NCBI RefSeq assembly: GCF_030817355.1
Contig: NZ_JAUSZH010000001.1
Coordinates: 5,828,501-5,892,500 of the forward strand
Reading direction: 5' to 3'
DNA from: Streptomyces sp. V1I1
Lineage (GTDB): Bacteria > Actinomycetota > Actinomycetes > Streptomycetales > Streptomycetaceae
Length of the DNA stretch: 64,000 nt
Below, piece after piece: positions 8,703 through 17,412 of this stretch. The notes under the pieces are model-generated. The model searched no databases. It was not told the DNA's origin and worked only from the letters and a program-made list of their open reading frames with translations. A program made the translations under genes and the position numbers. Numbering within the stretch: the first letter of the stretch is position 1; each line of letters opens with the position of its first letter.

Positions 8703-9965
8703 TCAGACTGTCCGGAACGCCAGGACCACGTTGTGGCCGCCGAAGCCGAACGAGTTGTTGATCGCCGCGATCGTGCCCTGAGGGAGCTTGCGGGGCTCGT
8801 CGCGCACGACGTCCGCGTCGACCTCCTCGTCGAGGTCGTCGACGTTGATGGTCGGCGGGGCCGTGCGGTGGTACAGCGCCAGCACTGTCGCGACCGTCTC
8901 GATGCCGCCCGCACCGCCCAGCAGATGGCCCGTCATCGACTTCGTGGCGGAGACCGCGACATGGTCGAGCTCGTCGCCCAGAACCTTGCGCAGGGCCTTG
9001 ATCTCGGCGACGTCACCTTGTGGGGTGGACGTCGCGTGCGCGTTGAGGTGTACCACCTCGGACGGCTTGAGGTCCGTCGAGTCGAGCAGGTTCTGCAGCG
9101 CGGACGCGATGCCGCGGCCGCTCGGCTCGGGCTGCGCGATGTGGTGGCTGTCCGCGGACAGGCCCTGGCCCAGCACCTCGCAGTAGACCTTCGCGCCGCG
9201 CCGCGCGGCGTGCTCGGCCGACTCGAGGATGACGACGCCCGCGCCCTCGCCGAGCACAAAGCCGTCACGGGCCTTGTCGTACGGGCGAGAAGCCTTCTCG
9301 GGCTCGTCGTTGTTCTTGGACATCGCCATCATGTTGGCGAACGCCGCGACGGGCAGCGGGTGGATCGCCGCCTCGGTGCCGCCCGCGACGACCACATCGG
9401 CACGGCCGGTGCGGATCATCTCGACGGCGTAACCGATGGCCTCGGCGCCGGACGCGCACGCGGAGACCGGAGTGTGCACGCCCGCCTGGGCGTTCACCTC
9501 AAGGCCGACGTTGGCGGACGGGCCGTTCGGCATCAGCATCGGAACGGTGTGCGGGGAGACGCGGCGTACGCCCTTCTCCTTGAGCACGTCGTACTGGTCG
9601 AGCAGTGTCGTTACGCCACCGATGCCGGAGGCGATGACCGTGCCCAGACGCTCGGGCAGGATCTTCTCGTCCTCGCCCGCGGGAGCGGTGTAGCCGGCGT
9701 CGGCCCAGGCCTCGCGCGCGGCGATCAGCGCGAACTGCGCCGAGCGGTCCAGCTTGCGGGCCAGCGGGCGCGGCAGTACCTCGCCCGGGTCGACCGCCGC
9801 GGGCGCGGCGATCCGGACCGGGAGGTCGGCGAAGCGCTCGCTGTCGAGGGGCTTCACTCCGGAACGCCCGGCGAGCAGACCCTCCCAGGTCGATGCGCTG
9901 TCGCCACCCAACGGTGTGGTTGCGCCGATACCGGTGACGACCACGGTGCGATTGGTCGAGCTCAC
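8703..9965 (-). CDS. fabF: Beta-ketoacyl-ACP synthase II
   Basis: The condensing enzyme for chain elongation in type II fatty-acid synthesis: it extends acyl-ACP by two carbons from malonyl-ACP. It has 420 residues, full family length. The Cys-His-His triad is visible: Cys170 (VSACASG), His310 (NAHATSTPQGD) and His347 (KSMTGHLLGG), with Lys342 also conserved. It is the last gene of fabD-fabH-acpP-fabF, 77 nt after acpP, and ends at a strong convergent terminator. GTG start. Confidence 0.97.
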   Translation of the reverse strand: MSSTNRTVVVTGIGATTPLGGDSASTWEGLLAGRSGVKPLDSERFADLPVRIAAPAAVDPGEVLPRPLARKLDRSAQFALIAAREAWADAGYTAPAGEDEKILPERLGTVIASGIGGVTTLLDQYDVLKEKGVRRVSPHTVPMLMPNGPSANVGLEVNAQAGVHTPVSACASGAEAIGYAVEMIRTGRADVVVAGGTEAAIHPLPVAAFANMMAMSKNNDEPEKASRPYDKARDGFVLGEGAGVVILESAEHAARRGAKVYCEVLGQGLSADSHHIAQPEPSGRGIASALQNLLDSTDLKPSEVVHLNAHATSTPQGDVAEIKALRKVLGDELDHVAVSATKSMTGHLLGGAGGIETVATVLALYHRTAPPTINVDDLDEEVDADVVRDEPRKLPQGTIAAINNSFGFGGHNVVLAFRTV

Positions 9966-10042
9966 AGGAATTCTTTCTCCACGTGTAGGGGGTGCTGAAT
10001 TGTCACGGCGCCACCGTCAGGTGGCGACAAACGCATTCAGGC

Positions 10043-10291
10043 TCAGGCCTGGTGCTTCGCGATGTAGTCCGCGGCGTCGCCGACGGTCTTCAGGTTCTTG
10101 ACGTCGTCGTCCGGGATCTTGACGTCGAAGCGCTCTTCGGCGGCGACGACGACCTCGACCATGGACAGCGAGTCGACGTCCAGGTCGTCGGTGAAGGACT
10201 TGTCCAGCTGGACGTCCTCGACCGGGATGCCGGCGATCTCGTTGACGATCTCCGCGAGACCGGTGACGATCTCTTCCTGAGTGGCGGCCAT
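10043..10291 (-). CDS. acpP: Acyl carrier protein of fatty-acid synthesis
   Basis: An 82-residue acidic helical protein carrying the growing acyl chain on phosphopantetheine attached to Ser41 in the DVDSLSMVE motif. It lies between fabH and fabF, the normal place for the primary-metabolism ACP in Streptomyces. ATG start with AAGGAG 6 nt upstream. Confidence 0.97.
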   Translation of the reverse strand: MAATQEEIVTGLAEIVNEIAGIPVEDVQLDKSFTDDLDVDSLSMVEVVVAAEERFDVKIPDDDVKNLKTVGDAADYIAKHQA

Positions 10292-10345
10292 GTGGCGCTC
10301 CTTCGGTTTGTATCAGAGGGTGTGGCGTCCGGAAGATCCGGTTGC

Positions 10346-11347
10346 TTAGGGGAGGGTAACGACCGTCGCGGCGTAGACGAGACCCGCCCCGAAGCCGATG
10401 ACGAGCGCGGTGTCACCGCTCTTCGCCTGTCCGGTCGCCAAGAGCCGCTCCATCGCGAGCGGGATCGAGGCGGCCGAAGTGTTGCCGGTGGTCTCCACGT
10501 CACGGGCGACCGTGACGTGCTCCGGCAGCTTCAGAGTCTTCACCATCGAATCGATGATCCGCATATTGGCCTGGTGCGGAATGAAGACGTCCAGGTCGTC
10601 CGCGCTGATTCCGGCCGCGTCCAGCGCCTGCTGGGCGACCTTCGCCATCTCGAACACGGCCCAGCGGAAGACCGCCTGGCCCTCCTGCGTGATCGCCGGA
10701 AACTTCTCGACGGTGCCGTTGCGGTAGTCGTCCCACGGCACGGTCTGCTTGATGGTGTCGGACTTGTCGCCCTCGGAACCCCACACGGTCGGGCCGATCT
10801 GCGGCTCCTTGGCGGGGCCCACGACGACCGCGCCCGCGCCGTCGCCGAACAGGAAGGCCGTCGCGCGGTCCTCCAGGTCGGTCAGATCGCTCAGCCGCTC
10901 GACGCCGATGACGAGCACGTACTCGGCGGAGCCCTCGACGACCATGCCCTTGGCGAGGGTCAGTCCGTAGCCGAAGCCCGCGCAGCCCGCGGAGATGTCG
11001 AACGCGGCCGGCTTGATCGCGCCGATCTTGTCCGCGATCTCGGTGGCGATGGCCGGGGTCTGCTTGAAGTGCGAGACGGTGGAGACGATCACGCCGCCGA
11101 TCTGCTGCGGGCTGATCCCGGCGTCGGCGATCGCCTTGCCGGCCGCCTCGACGGACATCGCGCTCACGGTCTCCTCGGGGGAGGCCCAGTGGCGGGTGGC
11201 GATGCCCGAACGGGAGCGGATCCACTCGTCGGAGGAGTCGATCGTCTCGAGGATCACCTCGTTGGGCACGACCCGGGTCGGGCGGTAGCCGCCGACACCC
11301 ATGATGCGTGCGTACGGGGCGCCCTGGCTGGGCTTGATCTTCGACAT
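10346..11347 (-). CDS. fabH: Beta-ketoacyl-ACP synthase III
   Basis: Starts fatty-acid synthesis by condensing an acyl-CoA primer with malonyl-ACP. In streptomycetes it accepts branched primers. It has 333 residues with Cys122 (SAGCAGFGYG), His258 (IPHQAN) and Asn289 (TTGNTSAASIP). The start at 11347 (MSKIKPSQGA) is set by AAGGAG 9 nt upstream. An open frame extends much further upstream but overlaps fabD and has no such site. fabD ends 17 nt upstream, so the genes are surely co-transcribed. Confidence 0.96.
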   Translation of the reverse strand: MSKIKPSQGAPYARIMGVGGYRPTRVVPNEVILETIDSSDEWIRSRSGIATRHWASPEETVSAMSVEAAGKAIADAGISPQQIGGVIVSTVSHFKQTPAIATEIADKIGAIKPAAFDISAGCAGFGYGLTLAKGMVVEGSAEYVLVIGVERLSDLTDLEDRATAFLFGDGAGAVVVGPAKEPQIGPTVWGSEGDKSDTIKQTVPWDDYRNGTVEKFPAITQEGQAVFRWAVFEMAKVAQQALDAAGISADDLDVFIPHQANMRIIDSMVKTLKLPEHVTVARDVETTGNTSAASIPLAMERLLATGQAKSGDTALVIGFGAGLVYAATVVTLP

Positions 11348-11364
11348 GCTCTTACGGCTCCTTG

Positions 11365-12282
11365 TCAGGAAGAGTGCTCGGCGACGAGCGTGCGGGCCGC
11401 GTCGAGGTCGTCGGGGGTCTTGAGCGCGAGCGTCTGCACGCCCGGCATGGCGCGCTTGGCGAGGCCGGTGAGCGTGCCGCCGGGGCAGACCTCGATCAGA
11501 CCGGTGACGCCCTGCTCCTTGAAGGTCTCCATGCACAGGTCCCAGCGGACCGGGTTGGCGACCTGGCCGACCAGCCGGGCGATGACCTCGTCGCCGGTGG
11601 AGACCGTGCGGCCGTCCTTGTTCGAGACGTACGGCAGGACCGGGTCGGAGACCGTGAGGTCCGCGGCGGCTTCCTGGAGGGTCGCGACCGCGGGCGCCAT
11701 GTGGTGCGTGTGGAACGCGCCGGCCACCTTCAGAGCGATCACGCGCGCCTTCTCCGGCTTGTCCTCGGCCAGCGCGGCGAGTTGCTCGGCGGTGCCGGCG
11801 GCGACGATCTGACCGGCGCCGTTCACATTCGCCGGCGTCAGACCGAGCTTTTCGAGATGGGCGACGACCTGCTCGGGGTCGCCGCCGAGGACGGCCGCCA
11901 TGCCGGTCTCGGTGACCGCGGCGGCCTCGGCCATCGCCATTCCGCGCGTGCGTACGAAACCGAGCGCGGCGGCGTCGTCGATGACACCCGCGAACACGGC
12001 CGCGGTGATCTCGCCGACGCTGTGGCCCGCGACGGCGCCGGGCCGCACAGCACCCAGCGCGTCGGCCGACAGCAGGCCGGCGGCAACCAGGAGCGGCTGT
12101 GCCACCGCGGTGTCGCGGATCTCGTCCGCGTCGGCCTTCGTGCCGTAGTGGGCAAGGTCGAGCCCGATGGCGTCCGACCAGGCCGTGATGCGGTCGGCGG
12201 CGCCGGGGAGGTCGAGCCAGGGAGTAAGGAAGCCGGGCGTCTGAGCGCCTTGGCCGGGAGCGACGAGTACGAGCACCCTCAC
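11365..12282 (-). CDS. fabD: Malonyl-CoA:ACP acyltransferase
   Basis: Loads malonate from malonyl-CoA onto ACP. It has 305 residues with the PGQGAQ loop at the N-terminus, nucleophile Ser88 in GHSVGE, and His191 in GAFHTHHM. It is the first gene of the fab operon. In S. coelicolor this enzyme also serves polyketide synthases. GTG start with a weak AGAGAG site. The 83-bp gap to fasR holds a candidate operator. Confidence 0.96.
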   Translation of the reverse strand: MRVLVLVAPGQGAQTPGFLTPWLDLPGAADRITAWSDAIGLDLAHYGTKADADEIRDTAVAQPLLVAAGLLSADALGAVRPGAVAGHSVGEITAAVFAGVIDDAAALGFVRTRGMAMAEAAAVTETGMAAVLGGDPEQVVAHLEKLGLTPANVNGAGQIVAAGTAEQLAALAEDKPEKARVIALKVAGAFHTHHMAPAVATLQEAAADLTVSDPVLPYVSNKDGRTVSTGDEVIARLVGQVANPVRWDLCMETFKEQGVTGLIEVCPGGTLTGLAKRAMPGVQTLALKTPDDLDAARTLVAEHSS

Positions 12283-12344
12283 ACTCTCTCTTGTGGACGG
12301 CTCAAACCGCCCGTGGGGACAGGGACCAAGAACCGTCAGGGGAA

Positions 12345-12361
12345 TTGTTAGTCTTCGACAA
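12345..12361 (-). promoter_or_regulatory. Candidate FasR operator/fabD promoter region
   Basis: TTGT-N9-ACAA inverted repeat in the only gap ahead of the fab operon, between the fasR stop and the fabD start. FasR is known to activate this operon in S. coelicolor. Equating this repeat with its binding site is inference. Confidence 0.35.
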
Positions 12362-12365
12362 AAGT

Positions 12366-13550
12366 CTAGGACTGCGAATCCCCGTCGGCCAGACGCCCCA
12401 GGATCAGCGCGATTCGCAGAGTGAACGCGGAGCGCACATCGGAGGGTGACCAGCCGGTGACGTCGGTCACACGTCGCAGCCGGTAGCGCACGGTGTTGGG
12501 GTGGACGAAGAGCATCCGGGCGGCGCCCTCGAGACTGCTCGCCTGCTCCAGATAGACGCTCAGTGTTTCCAGTAGCGCCGACCCCGCTTCTTCCAGCGGT
12601 CTGTAGATCTCCTCCACCAATTGCTCACGCGCGGCAGGGTCTGACGCGATCGCGCGCTCCGGCAGCAGATCGTCCGCCAGGACCGGGCGGGGCGCGTCCT
12701 GCCAGGCCGAGCACGCCTTGAGCCCGGCCGCTGCGGCCTGCGCGGACCTGGTCGCGGCGAGCAGGTCGGGGACGACGGGGCCCGCGACCACGGGTCCGGC
12801 CGCATAAGGCCCGATCAGCCCCTTGGCGACGTGCAGCGGGTTGTCGCTGCCGCCCGCGATGACGACGAGCCGGTCGCCGAGGACTCCGGTGAGGACCTGC
12901 AGCTTGGCGTGCCGGGCGGCCCGGCGGATCGCCTCGACGGTCAGCTCGCTGTCCCCGTCGGGCGCGGTGCCGAGGATGACGCAGACATGCTCCGGCGAGT
13001 TCCAGCCGAGCGCGGCGGCGCGGGAGACCGCGCCCTCGTCGGCCTCGCCGGACAGTACGGCGTTCACGACGAGGGATTCCAGGCGGGCGTCCCAGGCGCC
13101 GCGTGCCTCGGCGGCCTGTGCGTACACCTGGGCGGTCGCGAAGGCGATCTCGCGCGCGTAGACGAGGAGGGCCTCGCGCAGCACGGACTCGTCGCCGGGG
13201 GCGGCCACTTCCTCGATCGCCGACTCCATGACCTCGATGGTGGTACGCACCATCTCGACGGTCTGGCGCAGGGTGATCGCTCGGGTCAGCTCGCGCGGAG
13301 CCGTACCGAAGACATCGGTCGAGATCGCCTGCGGGGTCTCCGGATGCCGGAACCACTCGGTGAACGCGGCGATGCCGGCCTGGGCGACCAGGCCGATCCA
13401 CGACCGGTTCTCCGGGGGCATCGCCCGGTACCAGGGCAGCGTCGCGTCCATGCGTGCGATGGCGTTCGCGGCGAGCCGACCGGAGGACTGCTCCAGGCGG
13501 CGCAGGGTCGCGGGATGCGGGTGGGGGACATTCGCTGCAGGTTCGGGCAC
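12366..13550 (-). CDS. fasR: FasR-type regulator of fatty-acid synthesis (PucR/CdaR-like)
   Basis: About 394 residues. The C-terminal helix-turn-helix of the PucR/CdaR class is clear (YLEQASSLEGAARMLFVHPNTVRYRLRRV, followed by a terminal helix), with a GGDEF-like middle region. Its place directly upstream of fabD, same strand, matches FasR of S. coelicolor, an activator of fabD-fabH-acpP-fabF. The GTG at 13550 (VPEPAANVPHPHP) is chosen because the frame further upstream reads into the divergent pirin gene. The ribosome site is only moderate (AAGG, about 12 nt upstream). Confidence 0.85.
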   Translation of the reverse strand: MPEPAANVPHPHPATLRRLEQSSGRLAANAIARMDATLPWYRAMPPENRSWIGLVAQAGIAAFTEWFRHPETPQAISTDVFGTAPRELTRAITLRQTVEMVRTTIEVMESAIEEVAAPGDESVLREALLVYAREIAFATAQVYAQAAEARGAWDARLESLVVNAVLSGEADEGAVSRAAALGWNSPEHVCVILGTAPDGDSELTVEAIRRAARHAKLQVLTGVLGDRLVVIAGGSDNPLHVAKGLIGPYAAGPVVAGPVVPDLLAATRSAQAAAAGLKACSAWQDAPRPVLADDLLPERAIASDPAAREQLVEEIYRPLEEAGSALLETLSVYLEQASSLEGAARMLFVHPNTVRYRLRRVTDVTGWSPSDVRSAFTLRIALILGRLADGDSQS

Positions 13551-13643
13551 GGGACAAGACTGCCTTATCGGGACGGGTGCACGGAGTGGCGGGGCCTCCT
13601 TCTTCGCTCCCTGGCAGACGCCGCACGGGTCTACGGTGGACCC

Positions 13644-14324
13644 GTGATTGACGTACGGCGCTCCGCCGACCGCTTCCGCGGCGGCGACCCCGCCTCGGGT
13701 ATCGAGTCCCTGCACGCCTTTTCCTTCGGCCGCCATTACGACCCCGACAACCTCCGCTTCGGCGCGATCCTCGCCTGCAACGAGGAGCGTCTCGAGCCGG
13801 GCGCGGGCTTCGACGAGCATCCGCACAGCCACACCGAGATCGTCACCTGGGTCGTCGAGGGCGAGCTCACCCACCGCGACTCGGCGGGCCATGCGACGGT
13901 GGTCGGGCCCGGGGACGTCCAGCGGCTCAGCTCGGCGGGCGGGGTGCGGCATGTGGAGCGCAACGACCGGGACGCGCCGCTGGTCTTCGTACAGACGTGG
14001 CTCGCGCCACTGTCACCGGGCGGCGACCCTTCGTACGAGATCGTGCCCGGCATCGCGGACTCGACGCCGTACGCGCTGCCCGAGGCGGGCGCGATGCTCC
14101 ATGTCCGCCGCCTCGCCCCGGGCGAACGCACGGCGGTCCCGGACGCGGCGGCTGTGTACGTCCATGTGGTGCGGGGCGAAGTACGGCTGGGGGACGCGGA
14201 GTTGGGGCCGGGTGACGCGGCGCGTATCACGGACGCGGACGGCTTGGTGCTGGCTGCGGCGGAGGCTGCCGAGGTCCTGCTCTGGGAGCTGAACGAAGCG
14301 AATTCAAGCCCAGCCGGCGTTTGA
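13644..14324 (+). CDS. Pirin-family bicupin protein
   Basis: A 226-residue two-cupin protein. The N-terminal cupin has the pirin signature (HAFSFGRHYDPDN, then HPHSHTEIVTWVVEGELTHRD, then GGVRHVERN), and these His and Glu residues would bind a metal. Some pirins act as quercetin dioxygenases, others as redox sensors or co-regulators, so the activity is not certain here. The GTG at 13644 is chosen because family proteins start IDVRRS and the region upstream belongs to fasR control. It is divergent from fasR across about 90 bp and convergent with the next gene. Confidence 0.88.
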   Translation: MIDVRRSADRFRGGDPASGIESLHAFSFGRHYDPDNLRFGAILACNEERLEPGAGFDEHPHSHTEIVTWVVEGELTHRDSAGHATVVGPGDVQRLSSAGGVRHVERNDRDAPLVFVQTWLAPLSPGGDPSYEIVPGIADSTPYALPEAGAMLHVRRLAPGERTAVPDAAAVYVHVVRGEVRLGDAELGPGDAARITDADGLVLAAAEAAEVLLWELNEANSSPAGV

Positions 14325-14341
14325 GGCGTGGGGGAAGGGGT

Positions 14342-14358
14342 CCGGGGCGGAGCCCCGG
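14342..14358 (-). terminator. GGGGC/GCCCC hairpin abutting the hydrolase stop
   Basis: CCGGGGC-GGA-GCCCCGG 1 nt beyond the stop at 14360-14362; the same element type as at 6896 and 61877. Upstream lies a GCCGGCGTTTGAGG stretch at the end of the pirin gene, another common Streptomyces intergenic motif. Confidence 0.6.
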
Positions 14359-14359
14359 T

Positions 14360-15178
14360 TCACCCTCGGCGCAGCTGGGCCAGCACCGCATCCGTGAACG
14401 AAGGCCACGCCTCGATGGCCCACGGTCCGAACGCCCGGTCGGTGAGCGCCACGCACGCGGCCCGCGCGTCCGGGTCGATCCACAGGAACGTGCCCGACTG
14501 GCCGAAGTGCCCGAAGGTGTGCGGCGAGGACGAACTGCCCGTCCAGTGCGGGGACTTGGCATCCCGGATCTCGAAGCCGAGCCCCCAGTCGTTGGGCTTC
14601 TGGTGCCCGTAGCCGGGGAGGATCCCGGACAGGCCGGGGTGCACAACCGTCATCGCCTCCAGCACGGTGCGGGCGTCAAGGAGACGCGGTGCCTGCACCT
14701 CCGCGGCGAAGCGCACCAGGTCATCGACCGTCGAGACGCCGTCCTTCGCCGGCGAGCCGTCCAGGGTGGTCGCCGTCATGCCCAGCGGCTCGAGCACCGC
14801 CTGGTGCAGATACTCCGCGAACGGGATCTCCGTCGCCTTGGCGATGTGGTCGGCGAGCACCTCGAAGCCCGCGTTGGAGTACAGCCGGCGGGTGCCGGGC
14901 GGGGCCGTCATGCGGTGTTCGTCGAAGGCCAGGCCCGAGGTGTGGGCGAGCAGATGACGGACCGTCGAGCCCTCGGGGCCCGCCGGTTCGTCGAGTTCGA
15001 CCGCCCCCTCCTCGTACGCCACGAGCGCCGCGTAGGCCGCGAGCGGCTTGGTGACGGAGGCGAGCGGGAAGCGGTGCGAGGTGGGGCCGTACGAACCGGC
15101 GACCGTGCCGTCCGCTCGTACGACGGCGGCCGCCGCGGTCGGTACCGGCCAGTTCTCGATCATCGCCAGGCTCTGCAT
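14360..15178 (-). CDS. Beta-lactamase-fold serine hydrolase (class C-like)
   Basis: A 272-residue serine hydrolase of the penicillin-binding-protein/beta-lactamase superfamily. Motifs: SVTK (S-x-x-K, around residue 40), YSN (Y-x-N) and HFGQSG in place of H/K-T/S-G. No signal peptide is evident, which argues for a cytoplasmic esterase or peptidase rather than a secreted beta-lactamase. The ATG at 15178 has only a weak ribosome site. Confidence 0.85.
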   Translation of the reverse strand: MQSLAMIENWPVPTAAAAVVRADGTVAGSYGPTSHRFPLASVTKPLAAYAALVAYEEGAVELDEPAGPEGSTVRHLLAHTSGLAFDEHRMTAPPGTRRLYSNAGFEVLADHIAKATEIPFAEYLHQAVLEPLGMTATTLDGSPAKDGVSTVDDLVRFAAEVQAPRLLDARTVLEAMTVVHPGLSGILPGYGHQKPNDWGLGFEIRDAKSPHWTGSSSSPHTFGHFGQSGTFLWIDPDARAACVALTDRAFGPWAIEAWPSFTDAVLAQLRRG

Positions 15179-15188
15179 GTGTACGAGC

Positions 15189-15650
15189 CTAGAGGGTCAG
15201 TCTCATCGCGGGATCGGGGGTGCGGACGAAGCCGAGCGAGGAGTACAGCGGCTCGCCGTCGGAGGAGGCGCGCAGGTCGATCTTGGATACGCCGCGCTCG
15301 CGGAACCAGGCCAGCAGCGCCTCCATGCAGGCGCGGGAGTAGCCGCGGCGCCGCATGTCCGGGTCGGTTGCCACGCTGAACACATAGCCGGACATGCCAT
15401 GCGGATTGCCCGGACCGCCGAGCCGGTATTCGATCGTGCCGACCGCGCACGCCGCCAGGCCGCCGGGGCGCTCGACGACGAACGCCGTCAGGTCGCCGGC
15501 CGGGTCGGCGAGCTTCTTGCGCAGGGTGTCGACGGCGGCGGGCTGCCAGCTGACGTCGGGATTCGGTCCGATATGCGAGTCCTGCATGACCTTGCGGAGG
15601 CGGACCAGCTCTTCGGCGTCCGCTGGGGTGGCGCGGCGGGCGAGGCTCAT
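15189..15650 (-). CDS. GNAT-family acetyltransferase
   Basis: A 153-residue GNAT protein. The acetyl-CoA binding motif is visible in SVATDPDMRRRGYSRACMEALL (R-R-x-G-x type), with the ending RASSDGEPLYSSLGF typical of the fold. Substrate unknown. It is divergent from the MerR gene, so the MerR operator between them could affect both. The start is uncertain: no good ribosome site precedes the ATG at 15650, and an ATG near 15690 is also in frame. Confidence 0.82.
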   Translation of the reverse strand: MSLARRATPADAEELVRLRKVMQDSHIGPNPDVSWQPAAVDTLRKKLADPAGDLTAFVVERPGGLAACAVGTIEYRLGGPGNPHGMSGYVFSVATDPDMRRRGYSRACMEALLAWFRERGVSKIDLRASSDGEPLYSSLGFVRTPDPAMRLTL

Positions 15651-15699
15651 GCGACCGGAGGCTAATCGGGGGCACACGAAAACTGCCATCGGTTTCTGC

Positions 15700-15730
15700 T
15701 TGCTTGGAGTGCACTCCAGGGTTCTAGCGT
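15700..15730 (+). promoter_or_regulatory. MerR-type promoter with 19-bp spacer and palindromic operator
   Basis: -35 TTGCTT (15700-15705), 19-bp spacer, -10 TAGCGT (15725-15730). A perfect 14-bp palindrome TGGAGTGCACTCCA (15705-15718) sits at the -35 end of the spacer. A long spacer with the operator inside it is the mark of MerR-activated promoters. Transcription would begin near 15737, at the ATG of the regulator, giving a leaderless message. Confidence 0.7.
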
Positions 15731-15737
15731 TGAAGGC

Positions 15738-16193
15738 ATGACGCTGATCGAGACCAAGCCGGACCGGACGGACATCTGCGCCTCTGCGCCACGTGCGCAT
15801 CCCCGCCCCGAGGGGCAGGACCGCTACACGATCAGCGAGGTCGTCGCCTTCACCGGCCTCACCGCGCACACCCTGCGCTGGTACGAGCGGATCGGGCTGA
15901 TGCCGCACGTCGACAGGTCGCACACCGGACAGCGGCGCTTCACCAACCGCGACCTGGACTGGCTCGCCTTTGTCGGCAAGCTGCGGCTGACCGGGATGCC
16001 GGTCGCGGACATGGTCCGCTACGCGGAGCTGGTGCGGGAGGGCGAGCACACCTTCGAGGCACGGCAGGAGCTGCTGGAACAGACGCGGCGCGATGTCCGG
16101 TCGCGTATCGCGGAGCTCCAGGACACGCTCGCCGTGCTGGACCACAAGATCGGCTTTTACGCGGACGCCCGGCGGGCGTCGGAGAGGCTCTGA
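15738..16193 (+). CDS. MerR-family regulator
   Basis: A 151-residue regulator. The MerR winged helix starts at about residue 30 (YTISEVVAFTGLTAHTLRWYERIGLMP) and is followed by a coiled-coil dimer helix. There is no cysteine in the DNA-binding or effector region, so metal or thiol sensing as in classical MerR/NmlR is not supported. It probably controls itself and the aldo/keto reductase 5 nt downstream. The promoter predicts a leaderless transcript starting at its ATG. Confidence 0.9.
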   Translation: MTLIETKPDRTDICASAPRAHPRPEGQDRYTISEVVAFTGLTAHTLRWYERIGLMPHVDRSHTGQRRFTNRDLDWLAFVGKLRLTGMPVADMVRYAELVREGEHTFEARQELLEQTRRDVRSRIAELQDTLAVLDHKIGFYADARRASERL

Positions 16194-16198
16194 ATCTG

Positions 16199-17212
16199 AT
16201 GAGCAACAGCAAGATCGCACAGGCGCGGCTCGGGAGCGGCGGACCCCTGGTCGGCGTGCAGGGCCTTGGCTGCATGGGCATGAGCGAGTTCTACGGAGAG
16301 ACCGACCTGGCGGCCGCCCGGGACACCTTGGAGGCGGCGCTGGAGGCGGGCGTCACGCTCTTCGACACCGCGGACGTGTACGGACGCGGGGCGAACGAGG
16401 AGTTCCTCGCGCCGTTCGTCGGAGCGCACCGCGACGAGATCACGCTGGCGACGAAGTTCGCCATAGAGCGGACCGACGACCCGCACTACCGGGGTGTCCG
16501 CAACGACGGCGCGTACATCCGGCAGGCCGTCGAGGACAGCCTGCGGCGGCTGAAGACCGACGTCATCGACGTGTACTACATGCACCGACGCGACCCGGCC
16601 GTGCCGTTCGCCGAGTCCGTCGGCGCGATGGCCGAGCTGGTCGAGCAGGGCAAGGTCAGGCACCTCGGGCTGAGCGAGGTCACCGGCGCGGAACTGCGCG
16701 AGGCGCACGCCGTGCACCCCATCGCCGCGCTGCAGTCGGAGTGGTCGCTGTTCAGCCGGGACGTGGAACACAGCGCGGTGGGCGCGGCGGCGGAACTCGG
16801 TGTCGCCTTCGTGCCGTACTCGCCGCTCGGCCGGGGCTTTCTGACCGGCGCGTTCACGGACGCCGGCAAGGACCTGTCTCAGGACGACTTCCGCCAGTAC
16901 CAGCCGCGCTTCACCGGCGACAACGCCAAGACGAACGCGGCGCTGCTGGAACCGGTCCACAAGATCGCGGCGGCGCACGGGGCGACGGCCGCGCAGGTCG
17001 CCCTCGCCTGGGTGCACCAGCGGGCCGATGTGCACTCGCTCGCCGTGGTCCCGATCCCCGGCACCCGCAAGACCAGCCGGCTGCTCGAGAACGTCGGCGC
17101 GACCCGGCTCACCCTGACCGCCGACGAGCTGGCGGTGCTGGAGCCGATCGCCGGGCTGGTGGCGGGGGACAGGTACCCGGACATGTCGTCGACTTCGGCG
17201 GCCCGCGAGTAG
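16199..17212 (+). CDS. Aldo/keto reductase
   Basis: A 337-residue NAD(P)H-dependent (beta/alpha)8-barrel reductase. The catalytic tetrad is present: Asp56 and Tyr61 (FDTADVYG), Lys86 (ATKFAIE) and His129 (YYMHRRD). It likely reduces aldehydes or ketones, and co-transcription with a MerR regulator suggests induction by a reactive carbonyl or similar stress. The ATG follows the merR stop by 5 nt, so translation is probably coupled. The stop codon lies inside the first unit of a 33-bp tandem repeat. Confidence 0.92.
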   Translation: MSNSKIAQARLGSGGPLVGVQGLGCMGMSEFYGETDLAAARDTLEAALEAGVTLFDTADVYGRGANEEFLAPFVGAHRDEITLATKFAIERTDDPHYRGVRNDGAYIRQAVEDSLRRLKTDVIDVYYMHRRDPAVPFAESVGAMAELVEQGKVRHLGLSEVTGAELREAHAVHPIAALQSEWSLFSRDVEHSAVGAAAELGVAFVPYSPLGRGFLTGAFTDAGKDLSQDDFRQYQPRFTGDNAKTNAALLEPVHKIAAAHGATAAQVALAWVHQRADVHSLAVVPIPGTRKTSRLLENVGATRLTLTADELAVLEPIAGLVAGDRYPDMSSTSAARE

Positions 17213-17370
17213 CCCGTACGCCGAGGACGGGCGGCCCGCGAGTAGCCCGTACGCCGAGGACGGGCGGCCCGCGAGTAGCCCGTACGCCGAGGACGGGCGG
17301 GGCGTGAAGAAGGCGGTGACACCGAGGACGGCCCGGGCGTGAAGAAGGCGGTGACACCGAGAACGGGCCG
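17198..17370. repeat. Two adjoining tandem repeats: 33 bp x3 and 35 bp x2
   Basis: The unit starting GCGGCCCGCGAGTAGCCCGT recurs exactly at 17198, 17231 and 17264. A second unit starting GGCGTGAAGAAGGCGGTGAC occurs at 17301 and 17336 with few changes. Both end in a related (C/A)CCGAGGACGG string. The first copy carries the TAG stop of the reductase, so the array seems to have grown out of the gene's 3' end. Confidence 0.9.
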
Positions 17371-17412
17371 GCGAATACGGGCAACGCCCCGCCGGCCCGC
17401 CCCCGGTGGCCC

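Noticed and set aside
14360..15178. Antibiotic-resistance beta-lactamase
   Set aside because: Class C-like motifs but no export signal and a variant third motif; a cytoplasmic esterase or peptidase is more likely.
17198..17370. CRISPR-like array
   Set aside because: Units are head-to-tail with no unique spacers.
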